From positions 52,273 through 116,272 of the forward strand of contig JAJEHQ010000034.1 in assembly GCA_022823625.1 (NCBI GenBank): DNA of 64,000 nt, given 5' to 3'. Source of the DNA: Gammaproteobacteria bacterium (GTDB lineage: Bacteria > Pseudomonadota > Gammaproteobacteria > Arenicellales > JAJDZL01). Below are positions 9,263-18,183 of the stretch, in pieces; position 1 is the first letter of the stretch; the number at the start of each line of letters is the position of its first letter. A program made the position numbers and the translations under genes. The notes below the pieces were generated by a model, which did no database searches, was not told the origin of the DNA, and saw only the letters and a program-made list of their open reading frames with translations.

Positions 9263-10534
9263 ATGAATCGCTACCAGAGAGAAATCATCTTGTTTTCGAT
9301 CGCTTTAGTTGCGATTCTCGTCATCCTGATCGGTTTTGGCGAAGCCTATACGACTCGATTGATGGTGGAAATTGCTTGTCATGCGGTGCTGGCACTTGGA
9401 CTGACGATTCAGTGGGGTTACGCGGGTGTTTTCAATGCTGGTGTAATGGGATTCATGGCAGTTGGCGCGTTTGTCACAATGCTTTTCAGTTTTTCAATCA
9501 ATGATGAGTTCTGGAGTTCTGAAGGACCGGGTGCTCTTGCGGGTTTGGGTGTTCAAATATTGTTGTTGACTATTTTTATTGCCGCATTGACTCAGCTACA
9601 TCGATTCGGGATCAGTCAAAGGATAAAAACAGCCTGTCTGCTGACAGCTCTAATCATCGCTTTTTTCGTTTTTAACAATGCAGTTGAACCGGTTGCTCGA
9701 GTCATTGAAAGTCAGGCGGGATTCATCGGTGGATTTGGATTACCGGTCATTGTTGGCTGGATTGCCGGGGGAATTACTGCGGCGATTGTTGCCTATGGAA
9801 TTGGCAAGGCGTGCCTTGGTCTCAGAAGCGATTACCTGGCTATCGCGACGTTGGGTTTTGCAGAAATCATTAAAGCAATACTGAAGAATGCCGACTGGTT
9901 GACCCGAGGAACCCTGACCGTGTCTCCATTGCCTTGGCCGGTACCGACTCCGAATGACATTGGCTTTGTGCTGGCTCGTTCCGCTTACCTGAGCCTGATG
10001 GCGGTGATTGTTGTCGCTATGTTTCTTTTACTGCAAAGAGCCTATCACGCACCTTGGGGACGAATGATGAGAGCGATTCGCGACAATGAAGTGGCGGCTG
10101 CAGCGATGGGGAAGGATGTCAATTTCAGACGTCTGGAGATATTCGTTCTGGGTTCCGGTTTGATCGGTATCGGTGGCGCTGCGCTGACTACATTTGGCAG
10201 AATATTTGATCCGGCTGGGTTTCACCCGTTGAAGAACACTTTTGTTATCTGGGTGATGGTACTTGTTGGTGGCGCGGGTAGCAACCTAGGTGCGATTTTC
10301 GGTGCGACAGCCATTTACATCATTTGGACAATGTCAGAACCGTTGACGCTGTTTGTCTTCGATGTGGTTGCAAATTACGGGACTGAGTGGTTCAACTGGG
10401 AGCCACCTGCAGATTTGGCAGCAAGGGCACTGCAGACACGGGTGTTTCTTATTGGTCTCACCATCACAATTGCACTTCGATATGTTCCTCACGGACTGAT
10501 ACCTGAGGATGCAAGGAGGTTGAGGTCAGTATGA
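9263..10534 (+). CDS. Branched-chain amino acid-type ABC transporter permease (LivM type), second system
   Basis: Permease of 423 residues, longer than usual LivM proteins (about 320-350). The family motif is IQWGYAGVFNAGVMGFMAVG near residues 52-71. A second conserved patch, LRSDYLAIATLGFAEIIKAI, comes near residue 195. The extra length sits between these two, where an additional pair of hydrophobic segments is encoded (about residues 85-180). Last gene of the operon; no binding protein follows directly, but one is encoded on the other strand at 12387-13613. Confidence 0.88.
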   Translation: MNRYQREIILFSIALVAILVILIGFGEAYTTRLMVEIACHAVLALGLTIQWGYAGVFNAGVMGFMAVGAFVTMLFSFSINDEFWSSEGPGALAGLGVQILLLTIFIAALTQLHRFGISQRIKTACLLTALIIAFFVFNNAVEPVARVIESQAGFIGGFGLPVIVGWIAGGITAAIVAYGIGKACLGLRSDYLAIATLGFAEIIKAILKNADWLTRGTLTVSPLPWPVPTPNDIGFVLARSAYLSLMAVIVVAMFLLLQRAYHAPWGRMMRAIRDNEVAAAAMGKDVNFRRLEIFVLGSGLIGIGGAALTTFGRIFDPAGFHPLKNTFVIWVMVLVGGAGSNLGAIFGATAIYIIWTMSEPLTLFVFDVVANYGTEWFNWEPPADLAARALQTRVFLIGLTITIALRYVPHGLIPEDARRLRSV

Positions 10535-10827
10535 TCATCTTGGGGAGAAAGGCAACCGGAATATGACAGCAAAATAGTTATTTGTTTCAGCGAATGGGTG
10601 CAGCCAGAATCTAGTGTTCTGCGGAAAATTGTTGCTCATCCTCAGAGAATTCGGAGGACATATTGAAATATTGTGCAGAAGTATTTCTTTTCGGTAGGTA
10701 ATGGCTTCTACATCGAGAGTAAGCATGATCTAACGATATTGCGAGAAGCCAGTAATAAACTATATGTTTTTTTATCCAATGCGAGAATGGGAAAATATCC
10801 ACCGTATAGTCGATTTCATTTGGTTTT

Positions 10828-11949
10828 TCAATAGCGGTCAAGCAAAAGCCCCGATTTCGTTCCAAAATCAATTGACGCAGCTTTGCATGTCGTTTCCAAT
10901 TGCTTAAGTTTTTTCTTCGAATCTGTGTATGTATGAATATACATCCCGTTAGATAAACGTTCAGCCCGTTTTCTGTGACTTTGTGTGATATCCATTTTGT
11001 CTCTGTATATGAACTTAATCTGTTGAAGTCGATCCTGCGGAACATGCCTCACTAACTCGTTCATTATTTCTCGGTACGCTGCTGTGAGATGATTCACTTC
11101 GTGTTTTTCGTTGAACAACCAATAAGTTACTTTATTTTCTCTGCTTTTTGTTTTGTCTGTCGATTTCAAATTTACCTGTAGATGCGCTTTCTTGAACACG
11201 TTGCTTCTACGTTTTGCTGAGTCTTTTGATCTGAGATTTGCATCAACCGGATCAGGTTGAGAAGTCATACAAGTTAAAAATTTTTCCACATCTTGAAGTC
11301 TTGGTGGTATTCCTGATAGCCTAGATGTCTCTTCAATAATCAAGTCCACAATTCTTGCGTCTTCTCCTGTTGTCAGATTGGTCCAAGCCTCACTAATTTT
11401 TGACTTAGCTAATTCTTGATTCTTCTTTTCCTTGCTAATTTGTGTTGCAAACTCAAATGACTTGCCAGACGATATATTCTCAAATGACATAAATTGTCGG
11501 AGCGCCTCAGATGTTTCTACAACATCACTGTGCAAAAGATCAATTGTTCGGACTAATCGTTCTTGCATACTGCCATGGCTCATTGGTAAATACACTCGCC
11601 ATTCTTTTCCATCAGTTAATATTGCGAGTGCTACTCCAGTAATGAATGCATACTCAAACAATTGGTCATCAGCATCCACTTTACCTACAGCCTTCACTTC
11701 GATAATCAAGTTTGGTGCTTCGCTGTGTTGTTGTGCAAATAGTGCGTAATCGATTTTTCGCGTTTCTGATCGTCGGTTGTTTACTGAGTACTCGAGAGAA
11801 ACAGTATTTGGGTCAGTGGTTATCCAACCAAGATATCTCAGCACAGGCATTACAATTTGTTCCCGTACAGAAGCTTCATTTTGGTAAACATTTTCCTTCT
11901 GAGATAGATTCCGCTTTACACTTTCGATTAACTGTTCTAGTGAATCCAT
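10828..11949 (-). CDS. Lone protein with HsdR-N-like nuclease domain and uncharacterised C-terminal domain
   Basis: 373 residues from the ATG at 11947-11949, which has a good GAGGT ribosome binding site five bases upstream; a longer in-frame start at 12000 lacks one. Residues 1-150 resemble the N-terminal nuclease domain of type I restriction R subunits: RKIDYALF with Asp67 and IIEVKAVG with Glu84 and Lys86 give a PD-(D/E)xK-type site, followed by ILTDGKEWRVY. No helicase motifs follow. Residues about 150-240 are helical and charged, then a lysine/serine-rich linker, and residues about 265-373 form a separate domain (YWLFNEKHEVNHL, NGMYIHTYTDSKKKLKQL) that I cannot name. No methylase or specificity gene adjoins it. 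It sits between the second liv operon and its likely binding protein, so it looks like an insertion. A role in defence or DNA cleavage is inferred only. Confidence 0.8.
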   Translation of the reverse strand: MDSLEQLIESVKRNLSQKENVYQNEASVREQIVMPVLRYLGWITTDPNTVSLEYSVNNRRSETRKIDYALFAQQHSEAPNLIIEVKAVGKVDADDQLFEYAFITGVALAILTDGKEWRVYLPMSHGSMQERLVRTIDLLHSDVVETSEALRQFMSFENISSGKSFEFATQISKEKKNQELAKSKISEAWTNLTTGEDARIVDLIIEETSRLSGIPPRLQDVEKFLTCMTSQPDPVDANLRSKDSAKRRSNVFKKAHLQVNLKSTDKTKSRENKVTYWLFNEKHEVNHLTAAYREIMNELVRHVPQDRLQQIKFIYRDKMDITQSHRKRAERLSNGMYIHTYTDSKKKLKQLETTCKAASIDFGTKSGLLLDRY

Positions 11950-12328
11950 TTTTACCTCTGGAAAAGTAATGAATATTTGGAAACAAGTAGGCACTCTCAA
12001 AAAACTTATTTTAATTCAAATCCTTCCGTATTTTTAGGTGCTAAATTCATTGAACTGATGGGGCAATTCTCAGTGGGTAATTTTGTTATTGAGGACTAGG
12101 TTATAGAGTCTATAAATTCACTCACCGAAAGAAAAAGGAGGTGTAGGATTGTATCCAAATCTTATTTGTAAATCCCTAATAGCACTAAAGAACTAATAGT
12201 TGGTGAAAATGCGAGGTTTGCGAAATTTCTCCATCATCCTAAATTTGTGCTTCCTGTGGTAATGTTCTTTTAGGTGAATTTGTCAGAACTCCAAATGCAA
12301 AGGTGTTCAACGATGCACCTGCTGACAA
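11950..12328. other. Intergenic region with no recognised gene
   Basis: Stretches in all frames are short and unlike any family I know. The segment around 12027-12040 shares the bases CCGTATTTTTAGG with the diverged repeats at 33.6 and 42.8 kb, but the match does not extend. A shared CTCACCGAAAGAAA word with 30655-30668 is noted without interpretation. Confidence 0.4.
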
Positions 12329-12360
12329 AAAAATGGCGGTGATCAGACACCGCCATTTTT
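12329..12360 (-). terminator. Rho-independent terminator of the binding-protein gene
   Basis: Thirteen-base perfect arms (12329-12341 and 12348-12360) around a six-base loop, GC-rich in the middle and flanked by A and T runs on both sides, 26 bases after the stop codon of the minus-strand gene. It could also work for the plus strand. Confidence 0.85.
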
Positions 12361-12386
12361 CAGAATCACTGATAATTGTGATCAGG

Positions 12387-13613
12387 CTACATAATGGGTC
12401 CAATCTCGACCAGCTCACCATTTGTAATGTTCACCTCTACGATCAGGCCGGCAACATCACCGTTCTCGTTAAAGTCCTGATTACCGGCAGCACCTTCGTA
12501 GTTAACGTCGCCACCTCCGGCCAATACTGATAGTGCCTTATCCCATTCTCCAGGATAGATGACTTCGCCTGGGGCACTGGCAACTGACCGCAACGCTTCT
12601 GACATGCCGTCACGGTCTGCATTGCCTTTTTTCTGCATGGCAAGCGCCAACAGAAAGGCTGCGTCATAAGCGTGTGGCGCATAGGCTGAATCAGCAAATT
12701 CGCCTGCTTTCCACATCATTTGAAAATTGTCCTTCCCCTGGCCTTCAGGAGATCCGGCACGGGTAATAATCATACCCTCAAGACCTTCTGCACCAATGCC
12801 GTCAATCAACGACTGTTCGGGCATTCCGTCACCACCCGCGAAGCGAGTAAAATCGCCGCTTTCTAGTGCCTGGCGGATAATGGTTTGACCCGAGCCGTTG
12901 GCATAAGCCAGTACAACCAGAATTTCTGCGCCACTTGAAGCAAGAGAACCGATCTCTGCCCGGTAGTCCGCTTTACCTTCCTCATGTGCTTCACTGATTG
13001 CTACAGTGCCGCCCATCGCTGCCATCGAACTTGAAACGGCATCTGCAAATCCCTTTCCGTAGTCATTGTTAATGTAGGTAATCGCAATGTTGTCGATTCC
13101 CTTGCTCAGAAGTAATTTCGCCATTGACTCACCTTGATAAGCGTCAGATGGGACTGTTCTGAACAACAGGTCGTTATCTTCGACAGTCGATATCGCCGGA
13201 CTGGTTGCACTCGGTGAGACGAGTACTACGCCAGCTGGTATACCTGCATTGTTGGCGGCGGAAATTGTCGCGCCTGAACACATAGGGCCAATGACCGCAG
13301 ATACATTGTCGGAGTTGATCAGACGATCGGCTGCATTAGCCGCAGCAGTCGCATCCGCACAGGTTGAATCACCGGTAACGAGCTCCATTGGCTTACCACC
13401 CAACACACCACCGCTGGCATTAATGTGTTCCACAGCAGATTTCGCACCCTGGAAAATGCCCGGTGCGAAGGATTCAATTGGACCGGTGAAACCGCCTAGG
13501 AAGCCAACTTTAACACCATGTTCATCACCATGTGCAAATTGAACTGATACCGCACTCATGGCTACTGCAGCAGCTGTTGCTACGAGCAGTTTCTTCGTTT
13601 GTTGAACAATCAT
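12387..13613 (-). CDS. Branched-chain amino acid-type ABC transporter substrate-binding protein, second system
   Basis: Periplasmic binding protein of 408 residues. A signal peptide of about 29 residues ends at SVQFAHG-DEH. The mature part starts VKVGFLGGFTGPIESFAPG and carries the family patch VIGPMCSGATISAANNAGIP near residue 100, followed by LVSPSATSPAIS and YINNDYGKGFADAV. The GAGGT ribosome binding site is seven bases before the ATG. It is transcribed alone, towards the HsdR-N-like gene and its own terminator. It is the best candidate for the binding protein missing from the 6738-10534 transporter operon; this link is inferred from proximity. Confidence 0.87.
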   Translation of the reverse strand: MIVQQTKKLLVATAAAVAMSAVSVQFAHGDEHGVKVGFLGGFTGPIESFAPGIFQGAKSAVEHINASGGVLGGKPMELVTGDSTCADATAAANAADRLINSDNVSAVIGPMCSGATISAANNAGIPAGVVLVSPSATSPAISTVEDNDLLFRTVPSDAYQGESMAKLLLSKGIDNIAITYINNDYGKGFADAVSSSMAAMGGTVAISEAHEEGKADYRAEIGSLASSGAEILVVLAYANGSGQTIIRQALESGDFTRFAGGDGMPEQSLIDGIGAEGLEGMIITRAGSPEGQGKDNFQMMWKAGEFADSAYAPHAYDAAFLLALAMQKKGNADRDGMSEALRSVASAPGEVIYPGEWDKALSVLAGGGDVNYEGAAGNQDFNENGDVAGLIVEVNITNGELVEIGPIM

Positions 13614-14007
13614 TGTTTCTACCTCAATAATTATAAAATTTCGGTTGAACGAAAATCATTTTCGAACAACATCACACTGAATGTCTGTTTGCTATTCTAA
13701 TCGAATAGGAGAATTATTTTTATGCAGAGTAGTCGAAAAACAGAATTTGTGATCCATGGACGCCTGTTGCTTGTACGGTGATTAAGCTGTTGAAAAATTT
13801 CAGATTACAACGAGTTAACTGATAAAGCGAGGTGAAACTTGATGTTGACTGCTTCTCATCGAGGCTTTTCGTTGAGACTTGATTGATAACAGCATCCTTT
13901 CTTCGCAAACCACAGATAGTTTTTACAACTGGTAAGCGTGAAGGGGGACAACAGTCTCAACACTATATTCAGCGTTCCGCATACCGTCGACTGATTGTGC
14001 CATACGC
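13614..14007. other. Intergenic region upstream of the binding-protein gene
   Basis: No coding signal seen. It holds the promoter of the minus-strand binding-protein gene and a small inverted repeat (listed separately). Confidence 0.45.
13650..13664. promoter_or_regulatory. Inverted repeat upstream of binding-protein gene
   Basis: CGAAAAT and its complement separated by one base, lying 37 bases before the start codon of the minus-strand gene. The position suits an operator or a leader hairpin. No regulator is encoded beside it. Confidence 0.3.
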
Positions 14008-14470
14008 ATGAAAAAACTTCAAGAAGGACACTTTTACACCAGCCCGATTCAGCCAGTCGAACTGAAATTTGACTCGCTCATTCAGTTTGACTGCTTCAAG
14101 CATATCAGCTGTTGCAATGCGTGTTGCCGAAGCATCGATATTGTCATCACCCCCTATGACATTGTCCGACTCAAGCGGCGATTCAAAATTGACTCTAAAG
14201 ACTTAGTTGGTGCCTATAACACGCCTTACCCAATAGACTACCATGATTTGACGGGGCTGAAACTCAATACCAATCCGGCACCATTGAATGCGTATTTCTA
14301 TCTGATGAGGGGTGTACAGTTCATGAAGATCGATCTGCAGCTAGCCGCTATTACGCGCTCGGCGGGATGAGTGTAAGCAAAAAAATGCATCCAATATTGA
14401 GGATGTCTAATTTGTTGTCAAGGAAAATTAGTGTTGCGGACAGGATGATTACGGTGAGAAACTTGGAGGA
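14008..14470 (+). pseudogene. Decayed duplicate of the adjacent cysteine-cluster protein gene
   Basis: Residues 1-90 closely match the intact gene at 14601-15464: FYTSPIQPVELKFDSLIQFD, CCNACCRSIDIVITPYDIVR and NTPYPIDYHDLTGLKLNT. After about 14280 the similarity continues in shifted frames (CTVHEDR, RYYALGGM, and a VEDV-like segment) until about 14470, with small indels and stops. The last half of the protein is gone. This is a tandem duplication in which the upstream copy has decayed. Confidence 0.8.
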
Positions 14471-14600
14471 CTCAATTCTATTCTGAACTCAAAAGTCAAT
14501 GCTGCCAGTCGGGTGAAAAGAACAGTTTGCATATAATTTTCGGGAACCGTTGCCAGTTTCGGCGAGCGCCAATGATACCCCTCCAATCCTATTCGGTTTC

Positions 14601-15464
14601 ATGGATAAACAATCAGAACAACAGCCTTTTTATAGCAGTCCTATCGAACCCATTGAATTGAAACTGAATTCTGTTATTCAGTTCGACTGTCACAAGAACA
14701 TCAGTTGCTTCAATGCGTGCTGTCGCAATATCGATATTGTAATGACTCCTTATGATATCGTTCGGCTAAAACAACGCTTCGGTTTGCTGTCGCACGAATT
14801 TGTCGGAACTTACACTACTCCATATCCGATGGATCATCACGATATGCCAGGACTTAAACTGAACACCAAACCTGGTACAACCGAGTGCGTCTTTCTCTCT
14901 GAGGAAGGCTGCACGGTCTATGAGGATCGGCCTGCTGCTTGTCGCTATTACGCGCTCGGGAGTATGGGTGTTCGTAATAAAGACGCATCACAGGTTGAAG
15001 ATATCTATTTTCTTGTCAAAGAAAATCATTGCTGCGGCCACGAAGAACCACGCACAATTTCGGTTGCAGACTATCGTGAAGAGCAAGGTGTTGACGTTTA
15101 TGATGAAAAGAATCGAGAATGGCGTGACGTTGTGCTGAAAAAGCGCTCTAGCGGCCCGACTGTTGGTCGTCCAAGTGATCGAAGCAAGCAGTTGTTTGAT
15201 ATGTGCAGTTATGATCTTGACAGTTTCCGGGAGTTCATTCAAACGGAAGATTTTATGGAAATCTACGAAATCTCTTCCGATCAAATGTCGACCTTGGTGA
15301 GGGATGAAGATGGATTACTGAAATTTTCAATGCAGTTTCTCAAACAGGTGCTGTACGGCGAAATGACCATACCGATGAAACCTGATGCAAGGGAAAAACG
15401 AATTCAGAAAATGCGAGAGCGAATGCAGACCAGTGAGGAGCAGACATCATTAGAACTCAACTGA
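14601..15464 (+). CDS. YkgJ-family cysteine cluster protein
   Basis: 287 residues from the ATG at 14601, which aligns with the start of the decayed upstream copy; a TTG 51 bases earlier is possible but not supported. The N-terminal half carries the YkgJ-type metal-binding pattern: FDCHKNISCFNACCRNIDI near residues 28-46 and CVFLSEEGCTVYEDRPAACR near residue 100. The C-terminal half is acidic and helical and ends in a charged tail. These proteins are thought to bind zinc or an iron-sulfur cluster; their function is unknown. The phosphodiesterase gene follows after 14 bases. Confidence 0.8.
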   Translation: MDKQSEQQPFYSSPIEPIELKLNSVIQFDCHKNISCFNACCRNIDIVMTPYDIVRLKQRFGLLSHEFVGTYTTPYPMDHHDMPGLKLNTKPGTTECVFLSEEGCTVYEDRPAACRYYALGSMGVRNKDASQVEDIYFLVKENHCCGHEEPRTISVADYREEQGVDVYDEKNREWRDVVLKKRSSGPTVGRPSDRSKQLFDMCSYDLDSFREFIQTEDFMEIYEISSDQMSTLVRDEDGLLKFSMQFLKQVLYGEMTIPMKPDAREKRIQKMRERMQTSEEQTSLELN

Positions 15465-15478
15465 CAGATTTATCACAT

Positions 15479-16003
15479 TTGGAATCCCAGTCGATTCGAA
15501 TTGCGATTGTTTCGGACACTCACAGCTATATTGACCCTAGAATCCTGGATCTGGTTTCGACTTGCCATGCAACGATTCATGCCGGCGATATTGGCTCAAG
15601 CGACGTGCTCGAATCGCTGAAACTGCGATCGGACCTTGTGTTTGCAGTCGCCGGTAACAATGATGATGAGTTCAAGTGGCAGCCATCCGAAGTTGAGGTT
15701 CTAAACTCCCTTTTGGACCGACAGACCATCGTACTTTCTGGTGGAAATATTTCAGTTGAACACGGACATACCGTGCGCGATACACGCCGCTATCACGAAG
15801 TATTGAGAAAGCGATATCCAGACAGCCGCGCGGTGGTTTACGGACACACACATGTGAGAGTGGTTGATCAAAGTGAGACCCCCTGGGTACTGAATCCAGG
15901 AGCCGCAGGACGCAATCGGACTCGCGGTGGCCCCTCATGCTTGATTCTGGAAACTGAGCGGCAAAACTGGTCAGTGACCGAGCATTGCTTTCAGTCTGGC
16001 TGA
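15479..16003 (+). CDS. YfcE/MJ0936-type metallophosphoesterase
   Basis: Small cytoplasmic phosphodiesterase of 174 residues with the full two-metal set: SDTHS near residues 12-16, HAGDIGS, VAGNND, the EHGHT motif and GHTHV. It lacks additional domains, like the stand-alone YfcE family. The frame opens with TTG at 15479, closely after the preceding stop; no ATG is available before the first motif. Physiological substrate unknown. Probably cotranscribed with the YkgJ-type gene. Confidence 0.85.
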   Translation: MESQSIRIAIVSDTHSYIDPRILDLVSTCHATIHAGDIGSSDVLESLKLRSDLVFAVAGNNDDEFKWQPSEVEVLNSLLDRQTIVLSGGNISVEHGHTVRDTRRYHEVLRKRYPDSRAVVYGHTHVRVVDQSETPWVLNPGAAGRNRTRGGPSCLILETERQNWSVTEHCFQSG

Positions 16004-16057
16004 TTTAATCATCCAGACTATGGTTCAGATTGATTTTCATCGAGCGTCTTTAGACGC
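15993..16057. terminator. Convergent-gene terminator region
   Basis: Two inverted repeats lie between the convergent genes: AGTCTGG at 15993-15999 with its complement at 16013-16019 (spanning the stop codon), and GCGTCT/AGACGC at 16044-16057 with a two-base loop. T-rich sequence flanks them. Likely a bidirectional stop. Confidence 0.45.
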
Positions 16058-16066
16058 AATCATTGA

Positions 16067-17314
16067 TTAGGCGCGGCTTCCCTGTACACAAGCCAGATAC
16101 GCGTGCATGATCTGGGATGGATCACTCATCAATCGCCGCTTCCATGCCCCCAGTCTCACGCCGGTTTGCACCAGCCCTCTCAGTATGCCAACATGCTGAG
16201 TCAGCCCGATGGCCAATGCGCCAATCAGTACATCCTCTCTAAATTCAAGTCGCAGATATCGATTGTATGTCTGATCTTCTGAAGCCACCCGATCGCCACC
16301 ATCAACACCGTCCCAAAGTCCAAATGAACTGGTTATCAGGCCAAGGGTATTCAGCACATTCATGGATAAACTGCCGCCATATGGCACTGCCTCTCCAGCC
16401 ATTTGACTGCCTGCAATTCGACCATGTTCACTGGCAGTCGGTTGAATCGCGTGAACTTGTTGTTCGCCCGTACTCAGGTCTGGGCCCTGTGCAACATCAC
16501 CCGCTGCATAAATGCCTTCAATGTTAGTTTGCAGGTGGTTATCAACCAGAATGCCGTGATCGAAATTGATTCCGCTACCCGCGAGAAAATCAATATTTGA
16601 GCGGACACCTGCGGCACACACAATATGGTCCGCAGCGATGCTGCTACCATCTCCAAGAGTAATCTCTAGTGCCCCATCTCTTTCCTCAACCGCTATCGCT
16701 TCGGCACCTGTTCTAACTTTAACTCCTTTGGCCTCACACCAAGTCTTGATCATGCGTCCACCGGGATCATCCATCATGCGCGCCAGCATGCGGTCGGCTA
16801 GCTCAATGACAGTCAGATCAAGCTTCATTTCTACCAGTGCCTGCAATACGATGCATCCAATGAATCCAGCCCCTAGTAATACCACGCGGTCTCCGGCATT
16901 GACGTCATGAAGCAGTTTGTGCGCATCGGACAAGGTCCAGCAGTTGTGCACGCGTGGCGAATCCATGCCGCTTATTGGAGGGCGGATGGCGCTTGCACCA
17001 GTTGCAAGCAGCAGTCGATCGTAAGTGACACTTTCTCCATTGCTGAGTGAAACGGATTTGTCTGTCGGTGCGACTGCAGTGACAGACTCGTTGAGAATGT
17101 CAATTTCCAGGTCGGAAAAGTGATTTTCCGCATGGCGAAGATAAGTTCCCTCTTCTGCGACATCGCCTGCCAAGAGGTAAGGAATGGCCATTCGCGAATA
17201 AGCTGGATAAGGCTCATTCCCGATGATGGTGATTGAGTCGACTAGAGATTTTCTTCTGAGTGTTTCCGCTGCAATGACACCCGCGGGACCAGCTCCGACA
17301 ATGACGTGATGCAC
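16067..17314 (-). CDS. FAD-dependent pyridine nucleotide-disulfide-type oxidoreductase
   Basis: 415 residues, starting with GTG (MHHVIVGAGPAGVIAAETLR: the FAD-binding Rossmann motif at residues 5-10). Further FAD and NAD(P)H motifs: LLLATGASAIRPP, VVLLGAGFIGCIVLQALVEM (second Rossmann fold near residue 150) and GIYAAGDVAQG. There is no redox-active CxxC, so it resembles the nitrite- or ferredoxin-reductase type rather than thioredoxin reductase. It follows the polyferredoxin gene by 35 bases. Such pairs commonly transfer electrons between NAD(P)H and a partner oxidoreductase, often a tungsten aldehyde:ferredoxin oxidoreductase, which is not in this window. Confidence 0.85.
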   Translation of the reverse strand: MHHVIVGAGPAGVIAAETLRRKSLVDSITIIGNEPYPAYSRMAIPYLLAGDVAEEGTYLRHAENHFSDLEIDILNESVTAVAPTDKSVSLSNGESVTYDRLLLATGASAIRPPISGMDSPRVHNCWTLSDAHKLLHDVNAGDRVVLLGAGFIGCIVLQALVEMKLDLTVIELADRMLARMMDDPGGRMIKTWCEAKGVKVRTGAEAIAVEERDGALEITLGDGSSIAADHIVCAAGVRSNIDFLAGSGINFDHGILVDNHLQTNIEGIYAAGDVAQGPDLSTGEQQVHAIQPTASEHGRIAGSQMAGEAVPYGGSLSMNVLNTLGLITSSFGLWDGVDGGDRVASEDQTYNRYLRLEFREDVLIGALAIGLTQHVGILRGLVQTGVRLGAWKRRLMSDPSQIMHAYLACVQGSRA

Positions 17315-17349
17315 TTTTTCTACCGTATTGCTGTGATTAACGAGGTTGC

Positions 17350-17811
17350 TCAGGCATGCGCTTCAAGAGCAGAATCTCGCATTTTTGAGTAACCCGTCCA
17401 ATCGGAATCGACATAAACGATTGCACCAGTTGGACAAACTTCAGCACACTGAGGATCGCCGCCACACAAATCGCATTTCATAACCTTGCCAGTGCTGGAG
17501 TTGTAGTTGACCGTACCAAATGGGCAGGCAATCGTACAGACCTTGCAGCCAACACAGATGGAGTCGCTGACTTCCTTGGCACCTGTGTTCGGATTTACCG
17601 TGATGGCTTCAACCGGGCAGGCATGCAGACACCAGGCTTCTTCACATTGAGTGCAGGTATAGGGGATTGTCGTCAATCCGTGCTCAAATTCAAACACTTT
17701 AATTCTGGATTTGGCCGGATTAAAGAGACCCTCATTTTCAAAAGAACAGGCGAGTTCACACTGTAAACAACTCGTGCATTTTGCCGGGTCGATAAGTAGA
17801 GACTTATACAT
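17350..17811 (-). CDS. Four-cluster 4Fe-4S ferredoxin-type electron transfer protein
   Basis: 153 residues with four cysteine clusters of the HycB/DmsB type: CTSCLQCELAC (residues 13-23), CTQCEEAWCLHACP, CVGCKVCTIACP and CDLCGGDPQCAEVCP. No twin-arginine signal is present, so it is cytoplasmic. A GGAG ribosome binding site lies twelve bases before the ATG. First gene of a two-gene unit with the FAD oxidoreductase; it is expected to pass electrons to or from that flavoprotein. The catalytic partner is not encoded nearby. Confidence 0.85.
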   Translation of the reverse strand: MYKSLLIDPAKCTSCLQCELACSFENEGLFNPAKSRIKVFEFEHGLTTIPYTCTQCEEAWCLHACPVEAITVNPNTGAKEVSDSICVGCKVCTIACPFGTVNYNSSTGKVMKCDLCGGDPQCAEVCPTGAIVYVDSDWTGYSKMRDSALEAHA

Positions 17812-18183
17812 CGATTTAACTTTCTCCTTTGTCTGCGTCCATTGGTGGTATATGCAGATGCTCTTGCAAAATCGTTATTGGAATTGGGTCAAATTATTTT
17901 AGCAAATGGACGTCATTTTCATATCGGTGATTTTACTGTTGTTTGCTCCATGGCGTCGATACTGTATTGGCTGAGTAAGGCTTCATGAGGGTACATTTTT
18001 GGGAAGAGTGAAACGGCAAGCGACGAGCTGTCTGCATCACTCTATGTACGATCGAGTGAACTTAAGGAAGTTACTGCTTTGAATGTTTCGATTAGGGTAC
18101 CGACGGCACTAAGAATTCAACATAATTTTGTAAAAAATCGTTTAATATTGAACAACATTTTCAATTTCTAAGGGAATATTGTT
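17812..18183. other. Divergent intergenic region
   Basis: Separates the minus-strand ferredoxin unit from the plus-strand aldolase operon and should contain both promoters. No coding signal, repeat or convincing -35/-10 pair was found. A near-palindromic ATTGAAC..TCAAT element close to 18150 is too loose to call. Confidence 0.45.

Noticed and set aside
10535..10827. Hidden gene after the second LivM permease
   Set aside because: All six frames break up quickly and I could not recognise any protein block.
12015..12065. Third copy of the 33.6/42.8 kb repeat
   Set aside because: Only about 13 bases match (CCGTATTTTTAGG) and the flanks do not align.
1..13613. The two Liv transporters as a recent duplication
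   Set aside because: Gene order, strand, permease lengths and signature motifs differ, so they are separate systems.
14988..15284. 98-codon minus-strand open frame
   Set aside because: Antisense to the cysteine-cluster protein, which has clear motifs over the same bases.
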